Program-made: the position numbers and the translations under genes
Assembly (NCBI GenBank): GCA_900753685.1
Contig: CAAEAB010000093.1
Coordinates: 1-15,568, forward strand
DNA from: Lachnospiraceae bacterium
GTDB lineage: Bacteria; Bacillota; Clostridia; Lachnospirales; Lachnospiraceae
Direction: 5' to 3'
Length of the DNA: 15,568 nucleotides
Shown here: in pieces, positions 1 through 8,664 of the stretch
Layout of the letters: each line of letters starts with the position of its first letter
How positions within the stretch are numbered: the stretch's first letter is position 1
The notes under the pieces: generated by a model
The model's database searches: none
Told to the model about the DNA's origin: nothing
What the model saw: the letters and a program-made list of their open reading frames with translations, nothing else

Positions 1-156
1 AAAATCGCCGACGAGATGTGTCATGGCGATTCCCGCCCTGTCGGCAAAGGCTAATCCGCCGTCCACTGCAATCACTTCATCATATTTATACTTTTTTAAA
101 AAAGAGAAGGCAAAATCGTCGTCGATATTGCCTCCTGTAATTATCAATACTTTCAT
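1..156 (-). CDS. thiN: Thiamine diphosphokinase, N-terminal part (cut by window edge)
   Basis: Thiamine pyrophosphokinase transfers pyrophosphate from ATP to thiamine to make the cofactor thiamine diphosphate in the cytoplasm. Only the first 52 codons are visible, starting MKVLIITGGNIDDD. The family signs are a Rossmann-like first strand followed by GGN, the VDGGL motif at residues 31-35, and VGDF at 49-52. VGDF is the beginning of the VGDFDS metal/ATP-binding motif, and the window ends there. The ATG overlaps the rpe stop codon as ATGA (153-156). The nearest GGAGG is about 16 bases upstream, so translation is probably coupled to rpe. The order rsgA-rpe-thiN is the usual end of this cluster in Bacillota. 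Assignment is good for the family, but full length and C-terminal domain cannot be seen. Confidence 0.88.
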   Translation of the reverse strand, partial: MKVLIITGGNIDDDFAFSFLKKYKYDEVIAVDGGLAFADRAGIAMTHLVGDF

Positions 157-812
157 TCGTATTTTTTAAATACCTCCAGAAATCCTTTCACATTATCTTC
201 CACGGAACCTTTGTAGACTGCCGAACCAGCCACAAAGATATTAGCTCCGGCCTGAATGAGCATTTCCACATTATCCAGGGTCACGCCACCGTCCACTTCG
301 ATGTCCACATCCAGATTCCTTTCCGAGATCATCCGGCGCAGACGCCGTACCTTATCCGTCACCGTATCAATATATTTCTGGCCGCCAAAGCCAGGATTGA
401 CGCTCATAAGAAGTACCATATCTACCTCGCTCAGTATTTCTTCGGCCGCAGAAAGGGATGTGGCCGGATTTAAAACCACACCGGCTTTGACACCATAGCT
501 TTTAATGACCTGTATCGTCCGGTGAAGATGTTTGCAGGCCTCCACATGAACGGTGATCATATCCGCTCCCGCGTCCACAAATTCTTTAATAAACCGGACC
601 GGCTCATCAATCATCAGATGAACGTCAAATACCTTGTCCGTTATCGGACGGAGTGACTTGATGACCGGTATTCCAAAGGAAATATTCGGTACAAACTGTC
701 CGTCCATAACATCTATATGAATATACTCGGCGCCGGCCGAAGACGTTTTTACCACATCCTGTCCCAGATTGGCAAAATCTGCAGATAAAATCGACGGTGA
801 TAAAATCAACAT
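153..812 (-). CDS. rpe: Ribulose-phosphate 3-epimerase
   Basis: This enzyme interconverts D-ribulose 5-phosphate and D-xylulose 5-phosphate in the pentose phosphate pathway. The 219-residue product has normal family length and a TIM-barrel pattern. It shows PSILSADF near the N-terminus, the metal ligands H32 and D34 in IHIDVMDG, H65 in VHLMID, the phosphate-loop motif VNPGFGGQ, and D174 in EVDGGV (the second acid/base). The open frame begins six bases earlier at a TTG (816-818). That codon sits only 2-3 bases from the AGGAGG, while the ATG at 812 has 8-base spacing, so ATG 812 is chosen. The gene begins 2 bases after the rsgA stop and overlaps thiN by 4 bases. Nothing looks damaged. Confidence 0.96.
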   Translation of the reverse strand: MLILSPSILSADFANLGQDVVKTSSAGAEYIHIDVMDGQFVPNISFGIPVIKSLRPITDKVFDVHLMIDEPVRFIKEFVDAGADMITVHVEACKHLHRTIQVIKSYGVKAGVVLNPATSLSAAEEILSEVDMVLLMSVNPGFGGQKYIDTVTDKVRRLRRMISERNLDVDIEVDGGVTLDNVEMLIQAGANIFVAGSAVYKGSVEDNVKGFLEVFKKYE

Positions 813-814
813 CG

Positions 815-1693
815 TCAATACCTCCTTTGTGCTTTCAACTCCTGATACATCTGGACATAGCTGTCATAACGTATCTGACTGATCTTTCCTTCCGTAAGGG
901 CTTGTTTTACACCGCAGTCCGGTTCATTCAGATGATTACACCCGGCAAAACGGCACTCTGCCTCATAGGGTGAAAATTCAGGAAAATAAAACTTTAATGT
1001 ATCATCTGTAAAATCATTTAAATAGAGAGAGCTAAATCCCGGCGTATCAAAGAGATAAGTTTCTTCCCCCAGATAAAACAGCTCCGAATGGCGGGTCGTA
1101 TGTCTGCCCCGCTTAATTTTCTCACTGACGTCCCCGGTTTCCATCGCCGCCTCCGGCAGCAGCCAGTTCATCAATGATGACTTTCCTACGCCGGAAGGAC
1201 CGGCCAGAGCCGTCGTCTTTCCCTGAAGCAGAGCCTCCAGAGCTTCCAGGCCCCAGGTCTCCTTCACGCTGACAAAAAGCGTCGGATAACCACAGGCGCT
1301 ATAAATTCGCTCCAACTCTTCCTGCTTCGGCACATCGGCCAAATCACATTTATTAAAACCGATAATCGCCGGAATATGTTTATACGCCATCTGAAGCAAA
1401 AAACGATCTAAAAGTCCCAGATTCGGTTCCGGCTGGGCTGCGGCAAAAAACACCAACGCCTGGTCAATATTTGCCACTGCCGGCCGGAGCAATTCATTTT
1501 TCCGGGGTAGTATCTCCCGAATATTTCCTTTTTTATCCGTCTCACTGAGAACATCAATTTCCACATTGTCGCCCACCAGAGGTTTCACCTTCCGGTTTCG
1601 AAAAACGCCCTTCGCCTTACACTCGTAAATTCCCTGATGTTCGACATGGACATAATAGAATCCTCCGATTCCTTTAATAATCTTCCCCTGCAT
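815..1693 (-). CDS. rsgA: Small-subunit assembly GTPase RsgA (YloQ/CpgA, circularly permuted)
   Basis: RsgA is a ribosome-dependent GTPase that helps late maturation of the 30S subunit. The GTPase motifs are in permuted order, which is diagnostic: G4 NKCD at residues 114-117, then the P-loop GPSGVGKSS at 165-173, the RGRHTTRH G2 region at 195-202, and G3 DTPG at 216-219. An OB-fold precedes them. A C-terminal zinc site follows, with C247, C252, H254 and C260. The 292-residue length is normal. The open frame can be extended to a TTG at 1708, but that has no ribosome binding site. The ATG at 1693 has a modest GGGG upstream and gives the family-like start MQGKIIKGIGGFYYV. In B. subtilis the orthologue is a PrkC substrate and neighbours prkC, as here. 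It starts 11 bases after the prkC stop. Confidence 0.96.
   Translation of the reverse strand: MQGKIIKGIGGFYYVHVEHQGIYECKAKGVFRNRKVKPLVGDNVEIDVLSETDKKGNIREILPRKNELLRPAVANIDQALVFFAAAQPEPNLGLLDRFLLQMAYKHIPAIIGFNKCDLADVPKQEELERIYSACGYPTLFVSVKETWGLEALEALLQGKTTALAGPSGVGKSSLMNWLLPEAAMETGDVSEKIKRGRHTTRHSELFYLGEETYLFDTPGFSSLYLNDFTDDTLKFYFPEFSPYEAECRFAGCNHLNEPDCGVKQALTEGKISQIRYDSYVQMYQELKAQRRY
821..828 (-). promoter_or_regulatory. Ribosome binding site of rpe (decides start)
   Basis: On the minus strand this reads AAAGGAGG. It is 8 bases from the ATG at 812 but only 2-3 bases from the upstream in-frame TTG at 818, which favours the ATG. It lies inside the last codons of rsgA, so the two genes are translationally close-coupled. 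Confidence 0.8.
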
Positions 1694-1704
1694 AAATGCC
1701 CCAA

Positions 1705-3867
1705 TCAATCAAAATAAATGTCATAGGAAGCATAAATCATTCCTTCCAGCATGGCCTGAACCTTCGCAGACGTTCCGGCCTCACCGCTCACTGTTGTGGA
1801 CCATCCGGATTCATAGGCATCCGCCGAACTGCAGTAAGCCGTATAAACCGTTTCATATGAACCGTCCGAATAAAGGATATTAACCGTTACAGTCCCTGAA
1901 CTCAATGCGGCCTGAGTGCCGATATCATGACCAAAAGGATTGTCTGACGGCATATACACAGTCGCACTTCCCATCTTAGGCTCCGTCTCCTCAGGTCCCA
2001 TACTTACAACAAGATCCACATAGGTTCCCCTGTCTACCTGAGAATTGGCATCCAGGCCCTGGCGGATAATATAGCCCTCCGCTATATTGCTGCTGTTTTC
2101 ATAGGAAACGCTGCCCACATTCAAGCCTGCCTGGGATAACGCATAGACCGCATCATCATACGACTTATTCACCACATACGGCATCGTCGTTTTTTCTTTA
2201 CCCTTGCTTACCGTTAGCGTTACCGTTGTTCCAAGCTTCACCGTTTCTCCGGCCGCCGGCGACGAACTGATTACCCGATTCTCCTCAATGGTATCATCAT
2301 ATTCATTATTGACAGTCACCTTCAGACCCATACCTTCCAGCTGAGATTTCGCCTGTTCCAAAGACACGTCAACCACATTTGGCATCTTGACAGATTCATT
2401 ACCCTTGCTGACAAATAAGGTAATCGTCGTTCCCTTATCCACCCGCGCTCCCGCTTCCGGTGTCGAACTGATAACGATGCCTTTTTCCGTCGATTCATCC
2501 TCTCTCTCCTGGATTCTATAATCAAGGCCTGCTTCTTCGAGCAGCCCTATCGCTTCATCCTGAGTGGAACCGGCCACTGTCGGAACCTTAACTGTACTGC
2601 TCTCTGTACTGATATTCGTTGATGTTTCTTTATTGTCACCTCCCAGGCTAAAGCCGCCAAAAAGGCCGCTGGCCCGTCCAATAATAAAGAAAATCACAAT
2701 GACAATAATCACAGCGCCGACAACACCAAAAATCATCATCGTTTTATCCAGCGCCGGATTTACATCATCCTCATCGTCGTCTTCTTCCACAACTGGCACC
2801 GTTTTTTTCGGCTTCGGCTTCTTGCGTTCATGGTGATTGTCATACTCTTCATATTCTTTACGTTCTTCTTCCAGCTGACGTCGCCGCCGTTCTTCCGGTG
2901 TCAGACGCTCCACCCGTTTTCCGTTTTCTTTATTTTTATTCAAAGAAGCATTTCGAAGCTTCTCCACATCCTCTTCATTCATAACAACCGTTGTGCTGTC
3001 ACTGACTCCGCCCATGGCCGCAGTTCCAATAACGACATAGTTTCCATCCGGTTCTGCCAGCGCCCGCCGCAAATCCATGATTAGCTCTTTTGCAGAGCTA
3101 TAACGCAAATCCGGTTTTTTCTGTGTACATTTGAGGATAATTCGTTCCACACTTCGCGGAATGTCCGGATTCAACTGACTCGGCGGCGTCATATTCCCCT
3201 GAATATGCTGCAGCGCCACAGACACATTATTCTCTCCATCATAAGGCACCCGCCCGGTCACCATCTCGTATATGGTAATACCGAGAGAATAAATATCACT
3301 CTTCTCGTCACTGTAACCGCCCCGGGCCTGTTCCGGTGAAATATAGTGAACAGAACCGGCCGCATTGGTCGTCACTGTGGTCGAATCTGCCGCTTTTGCA
3401 ATACCAAAGTCAGTAACCTTCACCTTGCCGTCTCTGGACATAATAACATTCTGTGGTTTTATATCTCGATGAATAATCCGGTTGGCATGGGCCGCCCCCA
3501 TACCGGAAGCAATCTGAACGGAAATATTCAAAACCTCTCGGATATCGAGCTTTCCTTTTCTTTCAATATAATGTTTCAGGGTAATCCCCTGAACCAGCTC
3601 CATAACAATATAATAGATTCCATTTTCCTCACCAACATCATAGACGTTGACAATATTCGGATGGGATAACCCGGCAGCAGACTGTGCCTCCACCCGGAAT
3701 TTTTTAACAAAAGTCGCATCTGCGCTAAATTCCGGTTTTAATACTTTAACCGCAACAAACCGGTTTAATTTCTGATCTTTGGCTTTATACACATTCGACA
3801 TGCCGCCGGCGCCGATTCTGCCGACAATCTCATATCTTCCCGCCAAAATAGTCCCTGGTGTTAACAT
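1705..3867 (-). CDS. prkC: Membrane Ser/Thr protein kinase with PASTA domains (PrkC/PknB family)
   Basis: This Hanks-type kinase senses muropeptides or lipid II outside the cell and phosphorylates cytoplasmic proteins. The kinase domain spans about residues 10-272: the glycine loop GRIGAGGMSNVY, K41 in VAVKVLK, HRDIKPQN at 133-140, DFG at 153-155, a Thr-rich activation loop at 163-168, and SPEQ at 177-180. A charged juxtamembrane linker follows (about 300-375), with a Glu/Arg-rich stretch and an acidic EEDDDEDD. One membrane segment lies at about 377-397. Three PASTA repeats follow at about 425-489, 491-557 and 559-625. The last ~90 residues form a separate beta-rich domain, probably the Ig-like end domain known from B. 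subtilis PrkC and staphylococcal PknB. The ATG has GGAGGTG upstream and overlaps the stp stop by 7 bases. The kinase looks catalytically intact. Confidence 0.97.
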   Translation of the reverse strand: MLTPGTILAGRYEIVGRIGAGGMSNVYKAKDQKLNRFVAVKVLKPEFSADATFVKKFRVEAQSAAGLSHPNIVNVYDVGEENGIYYIVMELVQGITLKHYIERKGKLDIREVLNISVQIASGMGAAHANRIIHRDIKPQNVIMSRDGKVKVTDFGIAKAADSTTVTTNAAGSVHYISPEQARGGYSDEKSDIYSLGITIYEMVTGRVPYDGENNVSVALQHIQGNMTPPSQLNPDIPRSVERIILKCTQKKPDLRYSSAKELIMDLRRALAEPDGNYVVIGTAAMGGVSDSTTVVMNEEDVEKLRNASLNKNKENGKRVERLTPEERRRRQLEEERKEYEEYDNHHERKKPKPKKTVPVVEEDDDEDDVNPALDKTMMIFGVVGAVIIVIVIFFIIGRASGLFGGFSLGGDNKETSTNISTESSTVKVPTVAGSTQDEAIGLLEEAGLDYRIQEREDESTEKGIVISSTPEAGARVDKGTTITLFVSKGNESVKMPNVVDVSLEQAKSQLEGMGLKVTVNNEYDDTIEENRVISSSPAAGETVKLGTTVTLTVSKGKEKTTMPYVVNKSYDDAVYALSQAGLNVGSVSYENSSNIAEGYIIRQGLDANSQVDRGTYVDLVVSMGPEETEPKMGSATVYMPSDNPFGHDIGTQAALSSGTVTVNILYSDGSYETVYTAYCSSADAYESGWSTTVSGEAGTSAKVQAMLEGMIYASYDIYFD

Positions 3868-4601
3868 CTATTCACCTCCACATCAAAAGGGTCAATAACA
3901 ATGACTGCAATATTATCCAATCCGCCATTATGTTTTGCTTCATCAATTAATTCATCGACCACATCGCCAATGTATGTATTTTTTACAATATCAAACAATA
4001 TATCATCCTCAACCATATTTGAAAGTCCGTCGGAACACATGAGAATCTGGTCGCCCTGTTCAAGATCCACCTCGAAAAAATCAACCTTCGCATTCTCCGC
4101 CGCTCCCACAGCTCTTGTAATAATATTTTTATCCGGATGGTTCCTAGCCTGCTCCTTTGTCAGCTCCCCTGCCCGGACGAGGGTTGCAACAAAGGAATGA
4201 TCCTCTGTCACCTGGTTAATTTCTTTATCCAGAAGATAGAGTCGGCTGTCTCCGATATTTCCGACAAAAAGCTGCTCATCCTCAATATAGGCCACAACCA
4301 TCGTTGTACCCATGCCTCTCAAGGATTCATCCTCCGTCGCCTTCTCAATCAGCTTACGGTTTGCATACTTGATGCCCTCATCCACCATGCGGATTAAAGC
4401 ATCCGGTTTGGAAGTCTTAATATACTTCAAAAAACATTCCACGGCATATCGAGACGCAAAATCTCCTGCATTATGACCACCCATGCCGTCTGCCACAATA
4501 AACAGATTCGGGAAAGCACCCACCGGTACCTGAGAATAATATATGAAATCCTGATTTACTTTTCGGACCAGACCTACGTCTGTCTTTCCAAATACCCGCA
4601 T
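3861..4601 (-). CDS. stp: PP2C-type Ser/Thr protein phosphatase (PrpC/Stp)
   Basis: This metal-dependent phosphatase reverses PrkC phosphorylation in the cytoplasm. The 246-residue length is typical of bacterial single-domain PP2C. The motifs are in order: VNQDF at residues 15-19 (first metal Asp, D18), VADGMGGH at 36-43 (D38), GMGTT at 97-101, GNIGDSRLY at 114-122 (D118), CSDGL at 189-193 (D191) and GGLDNIAV at 226-233 (D229). No membrane segment is seen. The ATG has a full AAGGAGGT with good spacing and sits 1 base after the rlmN stop. It shares 7 bases with prkC, so kinase and phosphatase are made together, as in most Bacillota. Confidence 0.96.
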   Translation of the reverse strand: MRVFGKTDVGLVRKVNQDFIYYSQVPVGAFPNLFIVADGMGGHNAGDFASRYAVECFLKYIKTSKPDALIRMVDEGIKYANRKLIEKATEDESLRGMGTTMVVAYIEDEQLFVGNIGDSRLYLLDKEINQVTEDHSFVATLVRAGELTKEQARNHPDKNIITRAVGAAENAKVDFFEVDLEQGDQILMCSDGLSNMVEDDILFDIVKNTYIGDVVDELIDEAKHNGGLDNIAVIVIDPFDVEVNRC

Positions 4602-4602
4602 T

Positions 4603-5658
4603 CTATACCTCCTTTTCTCCGATCTGAGTCATATATCTGCGGCGTAACTGGCCACAGGCCGCCTGTATATCCCGACCCATTTCTCTTCTTATAGTAACAT
4701 TTCCCCCATATTTTTCAAGATTATTTTTAAAATTTACGACCGACTTCCTGTCAGACTGAACATAATTCCTCTCTTCCACCGGATTAATCGGTATTAAATT
4801 TACATGCCACATAAAACCTTTTAAAAGATGGGCCAGTTCCCTGGCATCCTCCGGTGAATCATTGACACCGCTAGCCAAGCTGTATTCAAAGGTCAGCCGC
4901 CGGCCATTCATATCATAATAATAACGGCAGGCTTTCAGAAGCTCCTTGATTGAATATCTATTCGCCACCGGCATCATGGATTTTCGTTTCTCATCATTGG
5001 ATGCGTGAAGGGAGATCGCCAACGTGATCTGCAGATGTTCATCGGCCAGCCGATAAATCTCCGGCACCAACCCGCAAGTAGAAAGGGTAATATTTCTCTG
5101 ACTGATATTTAAGCCCGTCTCAGCTGAAATCAGACGGATAAACCGGAGCGCTCCATCATAATTATCCAGCGGCTCTCCCGTACCCATAATGACTATGTTC
5201 GATACCCGCTCCCCCGATTCTCTCTGAATGGCATAAACCTGACCGAGCATCTCCGCCGCTGTCAGATGCCGCTTCAGCCCATCCAAGGTAGAAGCGCAGA
5301 AGCGACAGCCCATACGGCAGCCTACCTGGGAAGAAATACATACGGAATTGCCATGCTTGTATTTCATCAACACGCTCTCGATAATACTTCCGTCTTCCAT
5401 TCGAAAAAGATATTTTCTCGTTCCATCAATCTCGGAAATAAGGCGATCGGCCATCGTTACCGGACAAAGCGTCGCTTCACTTCGAAGCCTCTCCCGCAAA
5501 TCCTTTGAAAGATTTGTCATTTCATCAAAACTCTGAACCAGCTTAACATGCATCCAGTCATAAATCTGCTTTGCCCGAAACTTTTTATCCCCCAAAGCTT
5601 CTACAACAAAGACTTCCAGCTCATTTAAGGTCATCGACCTGATATCTGTTTTTTCCAT
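4603..5658 (-). CDS. rlmN: 23S rRNA (A2503-C2)/tRNA(A37) methyltransferase RlmN, radical SAM
   Basis: RlmN puts a C2 methyl group on A2503 of 23S rRNA, and in some bacteria on A37 of tRNAs, using radical SAM chemistry and a cysteine-bound methyl carrier. The iron-sulfur cluster motif CxxxCxxC is at C114, C118 and C121. C107, seven residues before it, corresponds to E. coli C118. C335 in AACGQL corresponds to the methyl-carrying C355. MGTGEPLDN (159-167) and SLHAS (216-220) are other family landmarks. The length, 351 residues, is normal. The ATG is preceded by GGAGG about 9 bases away and lies 3 bases after the rsmB stop. All catalytic cysteines are present. Confidence 0.96.
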   Translation of the reverse strand: MEKTDIRSMTLNELEVFVVEALGDKKFRAKQIYDWMHVKLVQSFDEMTNLSKDLRERLRSEATLCPVTMADRLISEIDGTRKYLFRMEDGSIIESVLMKYKHGNSVCISSQVGCRMGCRFCASTLDGLKRHLTAAEMLGQVYAIQRESGERVSNIVIMGTGEPLDNYDGALRFIRLISAETGLNISQRNITLSTCGLVPEIYRLADEHLQITLAISLHASNDEKRKSMMPVANRYSIKELLKACRYYYDMNGRRLTFEYSLASGVNDSPEDARELAHLLKGFMWHVNLIPINPVEERNYVQSDRKSVVNFKNNLEKYGGNVTIRREMGRDIQAACGQLRRRYMTQIGEKEV

Positions 5659-5661
5659 CCT

Positions 5662-6996
5662 CTATCTCCTCCGGAACCGGGCAATAAAGAAACCGTCCGT
5701 ACCGTACTCTCCCGGCATCAGCTGGATATATCCTCGGTCCATCGTATCTGTATCTATGCCCCCCGGTAAAAGCTCCGCAAGACTTTCCGGTTCAAAGGAA
5801 AAATTCTCTTGAAACCATCGGACATTTTCCTCATTTTCTTCCGGATTCACCGTACATGTACTATAAATAAGATAGCCTCCCGGCTTCACATATCCGGAAA
5901 CGACGCTTAAAATGTCCCTCTGCAGGCCGGCCAAAGCCTTCATATCCTCCCGGCTCATCCGATATTTAATATCCGCTTTCCGACCGATCACGCCAAGGCC
6001 CGAGCATGGCAGGTCCGCAATGACCACATCCGCCCCTTCCTTATCCTCCGGTCGGAAAATAAGAGCGTCCTGGCATTCAGCAGTTATATGCTCCGCCGCC
6101 ATTCGCCGGATGTTTTCCCGGATCATTTCGACCTTTGCCTCCTTCAGATCTCTGGAAATGATATGACCACTGTCATTCAAAAGCTCACTGATTTGGATAC
6201 TCTTGCCGCCCGGCGCGGCGCACACGTCGATCACCTGATCCGTCGGTTTTACTCCGGCAGCTTTTGCCACCAGCATAGAACTCACATCCTGGACTGTACA
6301 CAATCCTTCCCGAAATTCCTTTAAAGCTCCAAGATAATCAAAATTTTTAAGGGTAAAAGCCTCTGGGATTAAAGAATTTTGAAGAGCCGTCACACCCTGA
6401 TCTTCCATCCGCCGGACAAATTCCTCCGGCGCCAGCCGATTTTTACAGATTCGGACAGTCAATGGCTGTTCCTTGAGAAACCATTCAAACATCTTTCCTG
6501 TATGTTCTCTGCCGTAACAGTCTGTCCAATAATCCGCCAGCCACCGGGGTTGAGAATAGTAAATTGAAAGATCATTCTCTGGCAATTCCAGTTTTTCCGG
6601 ATTCCGCAGCATATTCCGCAAAATTCCGTTGACAAAGCCGGACAGATTTTTAAAGCCTCGCTTCTTTGCCAGCTTCACCGCTTCATTACATATGGCCGAG
6701 TCCGGAACCCCATCCATATACTTTATCTGATAAACCGACATCCGAAGAATTGTCCGGATCACCGGCTTCATTTTCCTCACTTTGACACTGGAAAAACGTT
6801 CAATCATCCAATCAAGGCTGATCTGCCGTTCCAGCGTTCCCCGGGTCAAGCGGCTGATAAACCGCCGTTCCCCACGGCCAAGATACTGATATTTTTCCAG
6901 CATCTGCCGAATCGCCACATGGGATGGTATCTGTTCCCGAGTAATCTCCAGAAGCAGGTCACAGACAATATCCCTTAAATTTTCTGAATCAGTCAT
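5662..6996 (-). CDS. rsmB: 16S rRNA (C967-C5) methyltransferase RsmB
   Basis: RsmB (Sun/RrmB) makes m5C967 in 16S rRNA. The 444-residue product has an N-terminal NusB-like helical RNA-binding domain (about residues 1-135). A SAM-dependent methyltransferase domain follows, with SQPRWLADYW as its early landmark. The SAM motif VCAAPGGK is at about 258-265. The two m5C cysteines are C331 in LPCSGLGVIGRK (motif IV) and C381 in YSTCTVNPEEN (motif VI). The frame extends to a TTG at 7017 without a ribosome binding site. The ATG at 6996 has CGGGGAC 8 bases upstream and is preferred. It overlaps the end of the peptidase gene by 8 bases and is followed 3 bases later by rlmN, a second rRNA methyltransferase. 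Confidence 0.94.
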   Translation of the reverse strand: MTDSENLRDIVCDLLLEITREQIPSHVAIRQMLEKYQYLGRGERRFISRLTRGTLERQISLDWMIERFSSVKVRKMKPVIRTILRMSVYQIKYMDGVPDSAICNEAVKLAKKRGFKNLSGFVNGILRNMLRNPEKLELPENDLSIYYSQPRWLADYWTDCYGREHTGKMFEWFLKEQPLTVRICKNRLAPEEFVRRMEDQGVTALQNSLIPEAFTLKNFDYLGALKEFREGLCTVQDVSSMLVAKAAGVKPTDQVIDVCAAPGGKSIQISELLNDSGHIISRDLKEAKVEMIRENIRRMAAEHITAECQDALIFRPEDKEGADVVIADLPCSGLGVIGRKADIKYRMSREDMKALAGLQRDILSVVSGYVKPGGYLIYSTCTVNPEENEENVRWFQENFSFEPESLAELLPGGIDTDTMDRGYIQLMPGEYGTDGFFIARFRRR

Positions 6997-7708
6997 CGCG
7001 CCGTCCCCGACCGCCAAATAAAATGAGCAGTCTCAGAAGCTGTAATATCCCCGCCGCCGCGCCGGCCACATAGGTCAGCGCCGCCGCACCCAGAACCTTT
7101 CTGGCGCCTTCGTTTTCATCCCCGTGCAAAAGTCCGGTGGATGAAAGAATTTTTAACGCTCTGGAGGACGCATTAAATTCCACTGGCAGTGTCACTAGCT
7201 GAAAAAGAACAACGGCTGAAAAAAGTATAATTCCCACACGAATCAACGTCATATTCCAGCCCATAATAACGCCGATCAATATGAGCGGCCAGCTAATCGT
7301 CGAACCAAAATTGCAAACCGGCACAAGAGCCGTCCGAATCCGAAGAGGCGCATAGTCCTTCTGATCCTGAATGGCGTGACCGCATTCATGAGCCGCCACG
7401 CCGATGGCCGCCACACTTGTGGAGCCAAAAACGCTGTCTGAAAGTCGCAATATCTTCGCCGCCGGGTCGTAATGATCCGTCAAGCTGCCCTGAATTCTCT
7501 GAATACTGACATTATAAATACCTGCCTGATGCAGAATCGTCTCCGCCGCCTGAGCCCCGGTAATTCCCCGGACATTCCGAACCCGGTCATACCTGGCAAA
7601 GGTGGATTTTACCCGGGCCGAAGCCCACATTGAGAGCAGAGCGCCGATAAGAATCAAAATATACGTCGAATCAAAATAAAATCCCGGATAATACATACCG
7701 CCATACAT
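6989..7708 (-). CDS. YugP-type membrane zinc metallopeptidase
   Basis: This is a 239-residue integral membrane protein of the neutral zinc metallopeptidase family that includes B. subtilis YugP; its physiological substrate is not known. An N-terminal hydrophobic segment lies at about residues 15-30. The zinc motif HECGH is at 107-111, matching HExxH. Two more hydrophobic segments run through about 138-172, then LPVEFNASSRA with E177 as the likely third zinc ligand, and a final hydrophobic stretch at about 207-232. The frame extends to a GTG at 7717, but that codon falls within the AGGAG. The ATG at 7708 lies 8 bases after it and is chosen. The gene follows fmt by 5 bases. Its place between fmt and rsmB is common in Lachnospiraceae-type clusters, but nothing here ties it mechanistically to translation. 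Confidence 0.9.
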   Translation of the reverse strand: MYGGMYYPGFYFDSTYILILIGALLSMWASARVKSTFARYDRVRNVRGITGAQAAETILHQAGIYNVSIQRIQGSLTDHYDPAAKILRLSDSVFGSTSVAAIGVAAHECGHAIQDQKDYAPLRIRTALVPVCNFGSTISWPLILIGVIMGWNMTLIRVGIILFSAVVLFQLVTLPVEFNASSRALKILSSTGLLHGDENEGARKVLGAAALTYVAGAAAGILQLLRLLILFGGRGRRDD

Positions 7709-7713
7709 AGAAA

Positions 7714-8661
7714 TCACTCCTGTCCCAGTATTTCACCTACTGTCATCTGACATCCCCGAAGGAAGGCTCCCGCGTCCATCCGCTTTTTGCCTTCCATCTG
7801 AAGTTCCAATATTTGAAGGGCTCCGTCGCCGGTCTGCACGGTAAATCCGTTTTTATCCACAGATATGATCTGTCCCGGCACACCGTTTCTGCCCTCTGCA
7901 GTATCCTCAAGAACTTTCGCCCGCCACAATTTCATCGTTTTACCTTTATAAAATATATAGGCGCTCGGCCACGGATTCAGCCCCCGGATCAGCCGTTCAA
8001 TATCTGCCGCCGACATGGTAAAATCAATCTTGCCAAGAGCTTTGTCGAGCATCCGGGCATATTCGCCAGTCTGGCTGTCATCCTGCTTTTCCGGGGAAAT
8101 CGTTCCGGCTTCAAGCCCTCTTAATGTCTCGATTAGAAGATCACCGCCGAGGATGCTGAGCTTATCATGAAGACTGCCGCCGGTCTCATCCTCTGCCAAG
8201 GGTACTTCCGCTTTAAGAAGCATATCCCCCGTATCCAGCCCCACATCCATCTGCATCGTTGTCACACCGCTGACTTGTTCGCCGCGGATGACAGCCCACT
8301 GGATCGGCGCCGCTCCCCGGTATTTCGGAAGCAATGAGGCATGCACATTAACACAGCCATATTTCGGAATATCCAGCAATTCTTTCGGAAGAATCTGTCC
8401 AAAGGCCACAACGACCATAACATCCGGATTCAATTGCCGCATCTGTTCTATAAATTCCGGTTCTCTGGCCCGCCTTGGCTGATAAACGCTCAGTCCATGC
8501 TCCAGCGCTTTCTCTTTTACCGGCGGATATAATACTTTCTTTCCCCGTCCCTTGGCCCTATCCGGCTGAGTCACCACACCGATCACTTCATGCCCAGCTT
8601 CTATAATTTTTTCCAAAGTCGGCACAGAAAAATCCGGTGTTCCCATAAAAACAATTCGCAT
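7714..8661 (-). CDS. fmt: Methionyl-tRNA formyltransferase
   Basis: Fmt formylates Met on initiator tRNA using 10-formyl-tetrahydrofolate, which is needed for efficient translation initiation. The 315-residue length fits the family. The N-terminal MRIVFMGTPDFSVPTLE is diagnostic. Catalytic residues are N105, H107 (NVHAS) and D143 (GLDTGDM), matching E. coli N106, H108 and D144. The folate-site loop SLLPKYRG lies at 109-116. The C-terminal OB-like domain begins at about 205, with LIRGLNPWPSAY at 224-235. The ATG is preceded by AGAAGGTG and starts 3 bases after the def stop. Fmt and Def are paired here because they add and remove the same formyl group. Confidence 0.97.
   Translation of the reverse strand: MRIVFMGTPDFSVPTLEKIIEAGHEVIGVVTQPDRAKGRGKKVLYPPVKEKALEHGLSVYQPRRAREPEFIEQMRQLNPDVMVVVAFGQILPKELLDIPKYGCVNVHASLLPKYRGAAPIQWAVIRGEQVSGVTTMQMDVGLDTGDMLLKAEVPLAEDETGGSLHDKLSILGGDLLIETLRGLEAGTISPEKQDDSQTGEYARMLDKALGKIDFTMSAADIERLIRGLNPWPSAYIFYKGKTMKLWRAKVLEDTAEGRNGVPGQIISVDKNGFTVQTGDGALQILELQMEGKKRMDAGAFLRGCQMTVGEILGQE
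7717..7721 (-). promoter_or_regulatory. Ribosome binding site of the YugP-type peptidase gene (decides start)
   Basis: The minus strand reads AGGAG, 8 bases before the ATG at 7708. The in-frame GTG at 7717-7715 touches this site and so cannot be the start it serves. Confidence 0.75.
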
Positions 8662-8664
8662 AAT

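Noticed and set aside
816..818. TTG start for rpe
   Set aside because: It is too close to the AGGAGG; ATG 812 has proper spacing.
1706..1708. TTG start for rsgA overlapping the prkC stop
   Set aside because: No ribosome binding site precedes it, and the ATG at 1693 gives the expected family N-terminus.
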